Shown one piece after another: positions 33,684 through 42,456 of a stretch of 42,456 nucleotides of DNA (position 1 is the first letter of the stretch; each line of letters starts with the position of its first letter). The position numbers were made by a program, and so were the translations under genes. Under the pieces are notes generated by a model. That model did no database searches, was not told where the DNA came from, and worked only from the letters and a program-made list of their open reading frames with translations. This DNA comes from Rhizophagus sp. LPA8_4_AMF (Eukaryota; Glomeromycota; Glomeromycetes; Glomerales; Glomeraceae): contig JADRCO010000219.1 in assembly GCA_021464525.1 (NCBI GenBank), positions 1-42,456 on the forward strand. Reading direction: 5' to 3'.

Positions 33684-33692
33684 ATCACGTGA
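33684..33692. promoter_or_regulatory. ATCACGTGA site upstream of the tRNA synthetase gene
   Basis: CACGTG-core near-palindrome 78 bp upstream of the FRS1 start codon, the same class as the sites at 6071, 9923, 12931 and 21621. Confidence 0.45.
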
Positions 33693-33936
33693 CATTTGAG
33701 GCTAAAATATCTTCCCCAGTAACACCGTCAAAAAAAGCTCGGGCATGTGATTTTGTTATATACGGCGTAGTTGTGGCTTTAATATTTATCGCGTATTATT
33801 TAAGCTATCATTTAAGCTTTCTTTTTCGCGTCTACATTACCAAAATACCAAGAATATAATTTTTTTTTTAAAATAAAAGTTGGCTTATTTTCTTTACAAT
33901 GGCTATAAATTTTTTAAAACAAAACTTGCAGAAAAT

Positions 33937-34203
33937 ATGAAACCTGTAGAAATAAACCTAATATCTTGGAAATCACCAAGTAAGCAATAATATTAGTTCA
34001 ACAAACAAAATTACAATTGGTATTTTGACATCCTAATTACCTTCTCTTCTAGAAGAACAGAAACTAGTTGGTATTATAAAGTAGCAAGGAAGTCATTTAA
34101 TCCTATTAATAAATTAGTTGAAGATGTTGAACATTATCAAAATAAGCGAAACATGCCATTATCATGGAAGGGGCATACTAATAACACTCATTATTTACAA
34201 TAA
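33937..34203 (+). pseudogene. Possible two-exon gene fragment, unknown
   Basis: A candidate exon starts at ATG 33937 (MKPVEINLISWKSP) with a GTAAGC donor at 33980. A second open stretch after CTTCTAG (34053) reads RTETSWYYKVARKSFNPINK onward to TAA 34201-34203. The frames do not join at the obvious acceptor: the in-phase join stops after ten codons. It may be a degraded gene or chance. No family recognised. Confidence 0.25.
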
Positions 34204-34971
34204 CTTATTTTTAAATTAATGAATTTTAATAAATTGAAATTGAATAAATTTTATTGTTAAATTAATTTTACATTCTATTTTAATAAAATAACTAGCCAGT
34301 AATTTTTCTCCAGTACCCATGGTTTACATAGGACACGGAGGAGGTGACACAGCAGAATAGTCTATAAATATATGAGAGGGTTTATAAATAGATGGTTGTA
34401 TAAAGTAGATCATAACTCGTAAGATAAATATGTAACACGAATACATGATTGGTAAATTTAGCGATACAAAATAAATTTATTGATAAGATACTTTTCAATA
34501 TATCACTTTCTCGATTTTATAATTTTTTAAATAATTGTTTTAATTGGTTATATAGTTAGTTTAGTGTGTTGAGAATTTAAAGATAATTAAAGATAAAAAT
34601 AAGATGAAATTATTAGTAAAATTCAACAATTTTACAAAATCTGTTTTTTTAGATCAACATCACAATTAGAAGTTAATTTTCACTATTTAGTTTAATCAGC
34701 TCGTCATAAGGTAATTGATAATTTAGTATTGGTAACTCTAAATATTGTATTAAATTATGCAATCTTAGGATTTTAAATAATGAATAAAAAGCGTTACTAT
34801 TTTAAAAAATAATTTAAGTATTAAGAAATAAAGCATTTTTTTTGGGAAATGAATAAATTAAATACATGATGAAATGATCAGGTTAAAAAAAAAACAGATT
34901 ATTTTTAAAGTTGCGATCACATTTTAGTTGTATATGTCTAAAGGTAAGGACGACAGATCAAAGAATAATAA
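34204..34971. other. AT-rich flank left of the Helitron helicase gene
   Basis: No exon was recognised. The Helitron 3' terminus, if intact, should lie here (on the plus strand a YYAG sequence next to a small hairpin). No candidate was convincing by eye. Confidence 0.35.
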
Positions 34972-37900
34972 TCACGAAAAGAGGTGAGGATTTGTATTAG
35001 ATATGTCAGTTAACTTTTGGTACTCCAAGATAACATCCTGATCAACCATGAAAGCGGATCTATCAAGGTGAGATATTTCTACATTATCCCAGGAAGAACA
35101 TCTACTAAGAGCAACATAAGCTTGCCCAGGGGAAAAAATGTTCCCATCCAATGCCAAGCATACCCTTGGTAAGGTCAAACCCTGTGTTTTGTGAACGGTA
35201 AGGGCAAAACAATTTTGCAAAGAAAACTGTGTACGATTGCAATTGTTTCCATTGATCTTAAAATAATGTGTTTGCTTACAAATGTCAATGTCGATGATAG
35301 AGCCCCTAACAGAAAAAGCGATCCTAGCGTACTCTTCTAAAGGGTTTATATCAGTAACCACACCTATTGTGCCATTACAAATTCCATGGGAAATGAGAGA
35401 ATTATTAAGATACATCACGTGGGCACCTGGCTGAAGACGAACAGAAAGAGAAAAATTTGTCTTAGGTTTAAACATAGTTTCCGAAGAAGATGGGTCCCAT
35501 TGTACAGAATTGACAAAATCTCTGGACTGTGAGATCAGGAATTTATTTTCAGGGACGGGAAGCAGATTACATATCATTCTGTTGATTTGCTGAGAGGTTT
35601 CTCTAAAGCCTACAATATGTGTAGTGTTGAGCAAAGTAGCTGTTGAAGGGCGAAGCAAGAATTCTGAATTACGTTGTTGGAGTTTTGCCCATGTTTCAGG
35701 TGACATGTTATGGATTCGGATTTCTTCTAGCATAGAATATAATTCTGAATCATTGTGATGGCGATGGGGTGTTGTTAAAAACAATAGGTAAAAAAGAGGC
35801 CAGACAGCAGCGCGAAACACAAGATGGCCATTAATAGGAGGAAGCTGAGCAAGGTCACCTACTGCAATAACGTTTATACCTTCAAAGGCAAGGGCGTTGT
35901 TGTGAAGATTCGCAAACATATTTGAGATGAAGTCCAATAACTCAGCAGAGACCATGGAGATCTCTTCAATGATAATGGTAGTTATTCTCTTTAAGGATGC
36001 CTTCAATTGATTATCAATAAAAGCACGGGATAGAAAACTTCCATACGTAGATGTAATATGTAATGCCGAATGAATAGTTACACCGCCTACATTTTGAGCT
36101 GCCACACCAGTGGGTGCCAAGAGAAGGAAAGGATGAGATCTCTGAGAAAGAATATTTGTAATCATATTTATAATGTAGGTTTTTCCAGTTCCGGCAGAAC
36201 CAGTTATAAAAAAAAAAGGCCATCTGACACCATCATTCTTGCCTAGGTACATATTGATAGTTGAGAGAACACGATACTGATCACGAGGTAGTTCAAGCAT
36301 GGCAGATTCAGGATAAACGCGAGGTAGGAGTTTGAGGTCATTCATTTGATCTTGTATAATTTGCGTAAGGTTGGGAGAGAGGTGAGTGCTCAATGATTCC
36401 AGAAGCCTGCCTAACATTTCGGCAAAATAATTGTTCAAACGTGATAATCGTGATTGATGAGTGTTGATAGTCTCATTTTGCAAGGTGACCAAGAAATCTG
36501 GAAAGAGATGTAAAAATTTGTCCCGATATGATGCATCAGGTGTTGACTTGAAATCCGATTCACTTCTTGCTGAAACGTTCAATAGGAGCTGCTGGTAGAA
36601 GTACAATTCACCATCTTCAACCCTAAGAAAACGTTGCCTGGTTATTATTTCTTTTGATCGGATTACAACATAATTATTCAGATCATCACGGTATACTTGA
36701 CGAATGGTAGCAGGTGGGGAAGGTGTGATTGAATACCTCTGAAAGTACTGAAAGTACGTGAGGTTCTCAAACTCCTGAAGGTGAGGGCGAGCCATGTACT
36801 TCATGATTGTATCATCATAATAAGGGTTGTCATCGTCATCATCTATCATGTAGACAGGAAGTATGGTACGGGTCCTTGTGGCAGGAGGATCAGTCACGAG
36901 AAACTTTACGGTTACAGAAAAGCTGCAAATGTTGTGACCTAGTAGCAAAAACATCAGCTCCATTGAACCAAGGCGACGCGCGATGACATGCTCCCTCAAA
37001 AGATCATTCTCGTAGATATTGAATACATGTGATGGTTCTCTTTTCGTAATGTACTTTGTCATATATCTGGCAAATCCCTTATCGGTTATGTATTGAACGT
37101 TGATGTGAGCATCCCAAAGCAAGAGTATCGCAGGGTGATAAGGTACGACCCAAGAATCAGCTTCGGTCAAAGACTTATATACGTATCAGGATTCACCTGT
37201 AACATAATGGGTTGTATCGCTATAGGGACGAGGAAAGCCCTTTTTGCATTTCTGCCCTGGAGGTGCGGGTCCTTGACATTTTGAGCTGCAGGTGTGTATT
37301 TGATTCGCCAAAACAGCAGCGTAAAGTTCTGGTTCATAAAGAGGATCAGGCATAGTTGATCGTATTACATCATTCGCAATCATATTCTCAATGGTATTTG
37401 TCGTCCAGTAACAGCTGTGCGTGTGCGCGGCACCTCGGTTTTGGAACTCAACTCGATCAAAGAAATTAGTGATTTCTCCAAAACCCGTAAGATCTGATTT
37501 CTTGTAAAGTTCCTTCTTTAGAACCTGAAACTTATGAACAAAATAGTTAGTACAATGAAATGGTCTGTTCATCGGTAAGGTGTCACCGTTATCACTATTA
37601 GAAAGTATATCACGAAGGTGTACCCAACGAGTCTCTGCCATACTCAGCGTTATGAATAGGGTAGGTAAACCGAGCTTATTCAACATCGCGTTCAGGTGGA
37701 GTTGCTTCTGATGAAAGTAAGAGTCACCCGTACGTATAAAGGACGGGATGGGAATCGTAATGTTTTCATCTAATATATTGCGTGACGAGTAAGCACTGGG
37801 TCGAAGTAGATCCCTTGTAGTTGGAAGGGTGGCAGTTGGCGCATTTGAGTTCAGGTGAGATTGTAGCAGCAAACGCTGCGTATTCTGGTGGTGACGTAAT

Positions 37901-39080
37901 TTTTCTAATTGGAGATAGGACCACAAGGGCCAATGATGGTGGAGCCTCCACCTCGCATCAATGTTCATCAAGCGTGATTTAATGTATTTACCATATGTTT
38001 CTGTACGAGTTTCATTAACAGGATCTGATAAGTTCGCTGAGTCGTGAAAGTGTCCCCTTCCATCAGTAAACAGGTCCAGAAAGAGTAAAGGCTCCAAGTT
38101 GGGATCATGGGTTGAGATGGGTAACCTCAAGGTATCGCTATCCTGAACGAAACCTGCCATCAACCTGCTGTAATGGAAGTCTTCGTCATGAACTTCATTA
38201 GGGAAGTCATAGTTCAGAACGACTATATCACGATCGTTAACAGGTGGCGCGGTGGTGTCTGTCTGCAGATGCCTCGCAACGGGAAATGGATTAGTTAGCA
38301 CCTGGTTATCCCGATTCGATGATAAGATGGTTGTAAATGGGCGAAGGTACGGATTATTTTCGGCCAGCCATGCAGCAGCTCGACGTAAAACTTCATCATT
38401 GTGTGAATACCTTCCTTCATTATCGACATCTTGATTTTCGTTCGATTCCAAGAAAGCACCCAGTGCGCCGGAATATAGTGCATGTGATCTAACGTTTCGT
38501 GAATAGTTCATCGTGCCAGTTAAAGATCTGTACTCTGAATATGGATTGCTATTCGTGTTCTTCCTAAAGAACAGTGAAGGAAAATGGGCAACAGGTATCT
38601 TCTCTTGTGCAGGGGAACGGAAAGTATTTCTTCCGGTAAAGGAGAGAGATATGGGAACGGGAACCTAGTAGAAGGTTTCTTGCATTGTTCACAAGTAGGA
38701 ACCCTCAACTCAGGTATTCGGTTGACGTTTGGGTTGAATGATAATGAAATATTTGGTATCCGTTGCTGTAAAGGGTAGGTAACAGACGAGTCATAAAACA
38801 CCCAATATGCTTTTTCGGGGTATAAAAGTCTTTCACAGTACACACAAGGGATACGAGGCCATTGAGATAGGATGTTAGTTTGAAATCTGTCGTATAACCT
38901 TTTTAATTTTGACGAAGGTCTCCAATGTGAAGATTGGATCGTGTGGCTTTGAGGATTTACAGAAGTGGGTAGATCTGGATTATGTAATGCATGATTACGA
39001 TCATCTGCAGATGACGACAAATCTATCAAGGTTTCGTACTCGTTATCGAAAGTGTACACGTTATGAATTAGGTGTGACAT
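34972..39080 (-). pseudogene. Helitron Rep/Pif1 helicase gene, two breaks
   Basis: The reading runs from ATG 39080 (MSHLIHNVYTFDNEYETLID) to a stop at 34972, about 1,360 codons. An N-terminal region has zinc-finger-like CVYCERLLYPEKAYW and CEQCKKP. The Rep part has the HUH motif in NRGAAHTHSCYW and the two catalytic tyrosines in ARYMTKYITK. The C-terminal Pif1 helicase has GSAGTGKT (Walker A), IIIEEISMVS (Walker B) and VHKTQGLTLPRV plus AYVALSRCSSWDNV near the end. Breaks: the frame shifts near 38555, after HCSLGRT, with the reading resuming one frame away at NSNPYSEYRSLTGTM. An in-frame TGA sits at 37186-37188, between the HUH and tyrosine motifs. The helicase half is open for 732 codons. 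Decay rather than splicing is the best reading. Confidence 0.85.
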
Positions 39081-39651
39081 TTTTTTATTATTTTGAAAAG
39101 ATAAATCAATCAATCAATCAAATATTTTGAAAAACAAAAACGAAAATGTATCCATCTATAAAGAATTGAACGTGTATTTATAGATTTTTTTATGATGAAC
39201 TAATAAGTTGGTGGGTGGAGTATTTACTGATACCGATTTTATAATTGTCGCCAACTTAATTTCAATTTATTTATCTATGATTTATTTGCATAATAATAAT
39301 AATAAATAAAACCTTGAATCAAGAAGGTTGAGATTTAATTTGTATATATTTTTATTTAGACACTTTAATTTTTACATTTGACGATGACAGGGTTATAAAT
39401 AATCAGAAAATACATAATGCGATAATTAAAAATTCAAAGTCAAAAGAAAGACAAAATAGAAAATAAAGAGAAAACTAATATAAAAAAAAACAGAATCAAA
39501 CTTTCATAAAAAAAAAAAGTAGAGTTCCGTCCAAACAATCCCGAAGGAACAATATCTATTCAAGAAGAGTTTTGTTAGTATATATATATAATATGACGCA
39601 TATTAACAAAAGGAAGTAAAATTTGAAAATGTGGCATACTCTTCAAAGGAA
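39081..39651. other. Spacer between the two Helitron genes
   Basis: AT-rich, with a short (TCAA)n tract at about 39105-39121 and poly-A runs. No exon recognised. Confidence 0.4.
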
Positions 39652-40634
39652 TCATTGAACCTCTTGAGCTTGAGAATCTTGCGAGGAAGGCTCATCATTA
39701 ATATGACTTGTAGACATATTCGGAATGGGGTTTGCTTCTAATGCTGAGGGAAGATTTTGGTTTCGCGGTTGACTCATTTGGGCTAACGTCATACGACCTC
39801 TTCTCGATGTTCTTGGGGTCGCACCTCTTGGAGTCCTGTTTGTCCTGGTCCTACTCCCTTCACCAGATGATTGAGCATTCATCCATGGTAAATGTAACGA
39901 TTGACCATTAGTATTATTACGGTTGGTAGACACCAATGATATGTCTTCCAATTTAACGACATGCTTTCCGGCGGCTACTTCTTCTTGTGTTGTATCATCA
40001 ATTACCAGAGGGTCATATTTAATTAGACCCACTATAATTGCCGTTGTGGACCTCATGTTTTGATTGATGGAATTAGTTTTATTCGAAAGATATCTAATGT
40101 TTGGATCGTGAATGACTTCAACCCAAAACTCCTGAGGTTCTCATTCTCCAAGGTTCTCCTCAACATAAAATTCTAATACAGAGCTTCCATTGACATTTCT
40201 GACAGTTTTGGTAGTGATACCTACGAACATAACACTCAAACCCACTGGAGGCATTGTATCAAAGTCCATCCCATCGATCACCTTAATAGAGGTCGCGTTT
40301 ACCTTTATATTTTTTTAATAATAAAGAATATGCTTAGCAAGTAAGTAAAAGAAATATAATAGTAATTATTAAAAAACTCACTCACCGTATACCATCCTGC
40401 GCAGGCTACAAATTTCCCTCTTAAACATATTACATCCCCCTTTTCAAAATCTTCAATCTGAGTCTCAATATTCTTGTCAGAAGGAATAAAAGCTTTTATC
40501 TTCAAATAAATTATTTTCGTCACATCACTCGCGTCTAACCTTGACACAGCGGTAATCTCTTTAACTGTATAATCTTGCGTAAGTCTTTCGTTGGAATCGT
40601 GTATGTAACAAATGCTAGAAAGTTTAGAAGGCAT
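39652..40634 (-). pseudogene. Helitron-associated OB-fold (RPA-like) gene with a premature stop
   Basis: Two exons (40386-40634 and 39652-40302) joined by a GT-AG intron. The start is MPSKLSSICYIHDSNERL. The segment FEKGDVICLRGKFVACAGWY resembles an OB-fold strand pair, as in replication-protein-A-like proteins carried by Helitrons, which could coat single-stranded DNA during rolling-circle transposition. The second exon continues with PPVGLSVMFVGITTKTVRNV, then hits TGA at 40141-40143. The same frame resumes as EPQEFWVEVIHDPN and runs on to a Ser/Arg/Gln-rich tail ending at 39652. The break is a single codon; upstream and downstream segments agree in frame. OB-fold assignment is from pattern, not a profile search. 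Confidence 0.65.
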
Positions 40635-41743
40635 TTTTGTTGGGTAAAAGATAAATTTTTTTTTTGTATAGTATTTTCGGGAATAAATTCTGAAAATAAA
40701 AAAAAAAAATATTCAATGGAAGAAGGGAGGTTTTTATACCTATTTTACAATGGTAAACATATTATATTTTTTTAAAATTAATTAGAATTTTTTCAAATTA
40801 AAAAAATCCTTTCAATAGACATTATCAAAAAAAATTTTCTTGAGGCTTCAATCAATACGAGGCTTCGACAATTGATTTTTCACTTCGCCATATTTTAGAC
40901 TTCCTTATACGGACACACAATACAATTTTTTTTCGCAGACATCATCAATTAACTATCATTCTTTGCTATAGCTCTACTTAAAATAGCAAAAAATCATATA
41001 TTTCGCAAGTTAAAAAGCCAGTTTCAAAAAAAATATTTTGTTCTTGACACGTAATATTATTTCAGATCAAACATTTTTTTTTCTCAAGTGTTTGATTATG
41101 GAAATAAATTCTTAATATGGAATAAAATGATAAAATTTACAAGTTAAAAGCTAGTTTTTGAAAAGAAAAAGTTTTTTTTTCGAGAGTGAAAAAAAAAAGC
41201 CATAATCGTTTGGGAACAATAGGCTAATACTGTATAATAATTCATTAAATAATTAATAATACAAGCCACTTAATTTTCACATTCACAAGGGGTAAAACAA
41301 ATTTAATGTAACACACATAACATCTTTATTTATTTATATTATTATTACAAAAAAAAAATTTAATAAAAATAAAAAACTATATAAATGCCATGCGTCCCTA
41401 TGGAGGGAGGGTGGGGCGAACTAATATATAATCCAAACAGAATCGAAAGTAAATATTAATCTAAGTCTAAATAGAATAGATTACCTACTCTAAATCTAAG
41501 ATCTAAGATATTAAATTCACACCGAACTTATTTCCTTTTTCGTATATGAAGATCCAACCTAATAAGAATATACGTTGCAAGTGTTTTGATGATCTTAAGT
41601 CAGGAACTTCACGAGAACTTATAATAAATCAATACCTTAAACAAATGTGTAGAACGACGCACAAAACACTAATTAGGATGAAATATACCTCCTATTATTT
41701 ATCCTACGATAATTTCAATTTAATCAATCGTCAAATTTTAATT
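40635..41743. other. AT-rich region right of the Helitron genes
   Basis: No gene recognised. It contains many A and T runs and a small GC-rich patch at about 41391-41415 (CCCTATGGAGGG). The Helitron 5' end (GA on the plus strand followed by T) may lie here but was not located. An open stretch at 41546-41758 on the plus strand lacks family features. Confidence 0.4.
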
Positions 41744-42350
41744 TCAGTCACCATTTGATCCGCCAATATTACCTAATTCAGTTACTCCACCACCTATATG
41801 TGCATCATCATTACCATTTTTGTTTAGCTCTATGAAGATTACAAGCGAATATAAAATAATTAAACAGAACTAACTTGATTAATAATATTATGCATGATGA
41901 TGATATTGGTATAATTGCCTTATAACTGTACTGTATATTTTTGATATAATGCGTAAATTATTAATTGTGGTACATCCTCAATAAATGTAATAATAATAAT
42001 ACTTAAGAAAAATGAAAAAAAAGAATTAAAAGAATATTATTTAGATTTTGCATCCAATTCACTATAACCTATATAAATTGACAATACAACATTTAACGCT
42101 TCTAAATCTATAAATGACAAAAATGTATATCCTAATGCAGTTCTTGGATTTTCCTTTTACCAATGTTCAGTAACTTTTGATGAATTCAATGGATAATCTA
42201 TAAGAAAAAATGATCCTATTATATTGTAAAAAATTTCTAAAAAAAAAATATCAAGCTATAATAATATATATGTTTGTGAAAAAAGAAAACTATTAGTATA
42301 TTAGAATAAAAATATTATAGAAAAAAAACTATGTACCAGAAAATAAAGAA
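41744..42350 (-). pseudogene. Weak remnants of a minus-strand gene
   Basis: Two stretches look like decayed coding sequence. One ends at TGA 41744 and reads GNDDAHIGGGVTELGNIGGS, preceded by a splice-like CATAG. The other (about 42050-42197) reads YPLNSSKVTEHW, a stop, then KENPRTALGYTFLSFIDLEA onward through a hydrophobic run. Near 42350 a short MVLYFL reading precedes a GTACAT donor, but its phase does not join the next exon. The picture is of a membrane-protein gene with internal loss. I cannot name the family. Confidence 0.35.
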
Positions 42351-42456
42351 CCATTTTAGATCTCTTCCGTGAACTGCCGATCAGGGACGATGATTTTATG
42401 CGATCACATATTATCACATAAAACGAATAATTATGTGATAAATACATAATTTGAAT

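Larger units (their letters stand above)
34972..40634 (-). mobile_element. Helitron (minimum extent from its two genes)
   Basis: Two minus-strand genes belong together: a Rep/Pif1 helicase (34972-39080) and an OB-fold protein (39652-40634) upstream of it. Helitrons are rolling-circle DNA transposons that encode a HUH nuclease fused to a Pif1 helicase and often carry a replication-protein-A-like OB-fold gene. Both genes carry disabling changes, so the copy is probably dead. True ends were not identified. Base composition is visibly less AT-rich than in the flanks. Confidence 0.8.

Noticed and set aside
37165-37188. A 23-nt GT...AG segment that would remove the Helitron TGA
   Set aside because: Too short for a spliceosomal intron, and its removal would shift the frame.
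40141-40143. TGA read as selenocysteine
   Set aside because: No selenocysteine machinery or downstream SECIS-like hairpin was seen, and fungi rarely use it. Decay is simpler.
1-42456. tRNA, rRNA or CRISPR features
   Set aside because: No TTCGANTC-type tRNA arm in a plausible cloverleaf, no rRNA-like sequence and no regularly spaced repeats were seen by eye.

Overview
The window looks like nuclear DNA of a fungus, most likely a Glomeromycotina arbuscular mycorrhizal fungus such as Rhizophagus. That placement is inference. It rests on the very AT-rich sequence, genes cut by many short GT-AG introns (about 50-110 nt), fungal-type proteins (Avo2-like TORC2 subunit, Spb4, OLE1-type desaturase with a fused cytochrome b5), an EZH2-type Polycomb methyltransferase, and a decayed Helitron. 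No bacterial operons, rRNA, tRNA or CRISPR were seen. All gene models come from reading the sequence by eye: exons were joined where splice sites and reading phase agreed, and for most genes the exon lengths sum to whole codons.

Layout, left to right. A possible terminal exon lies at 33-90. Avo2-like ankyrin protein (959-2227, -) and the DEAD-box helicase SPB4 (2625-5132, -) follow. SPB4 is head-to-head with ribosomal protein eS10 (5326-5947, +). Then come the splicing factor BUD31 (6148-6969, +), a Kes1/Osh4 oxysterol-binding protein (8255-9799, -) and an OLE1-like fatty-acid desaturase (10126-11640, -). COA4 (13100-13336, +) converges on the copper chaperone CCS (13524-14663, -), and CCS is divergent from a TMEM50-like membrane protein (14932-15930, +). 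A SANT/Myb-like protein (16213-17661, -), a secreted-ectodomain/TM/SH3 protein (19044-21098, +) and a WD40 protein (21916-24663, +) follow.

The stretch 25015-25828 holds three adjacent TA-flanked inverted-repeat elements (MITE-like). Next are the EZH2 gene (26004-29549, +), with a second kind of inverted-repeat element inside an intron, a p24 cargo receptor (29870-30903, +) and the phenylalanyl-tRNA synthetase beta subunit (30992-33605, -).

From about 34.9 to 40.6 kb lies a Helitron on the minus strand. It has a Rep/Pif1 helicase gene (34972-39080) broken by one frameshift and one TGA, and a companion OB-fold gene (39652-40634), also broken by a TGA. The right edge carries weak remnants of another gene.

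Most genes are single-copy housekeeping functions: ribosome biogenesis and translation, splicing, lipid metabolism and transport, copper/COX assembly, and chromatin. They do not form one pathway. A near-palindromic (A)TCACGTG(A) site recurs 67-287 bp upstream of five start codons. The same palindrome is carried in a terminal repeat of the element inside the EZH2 intron.
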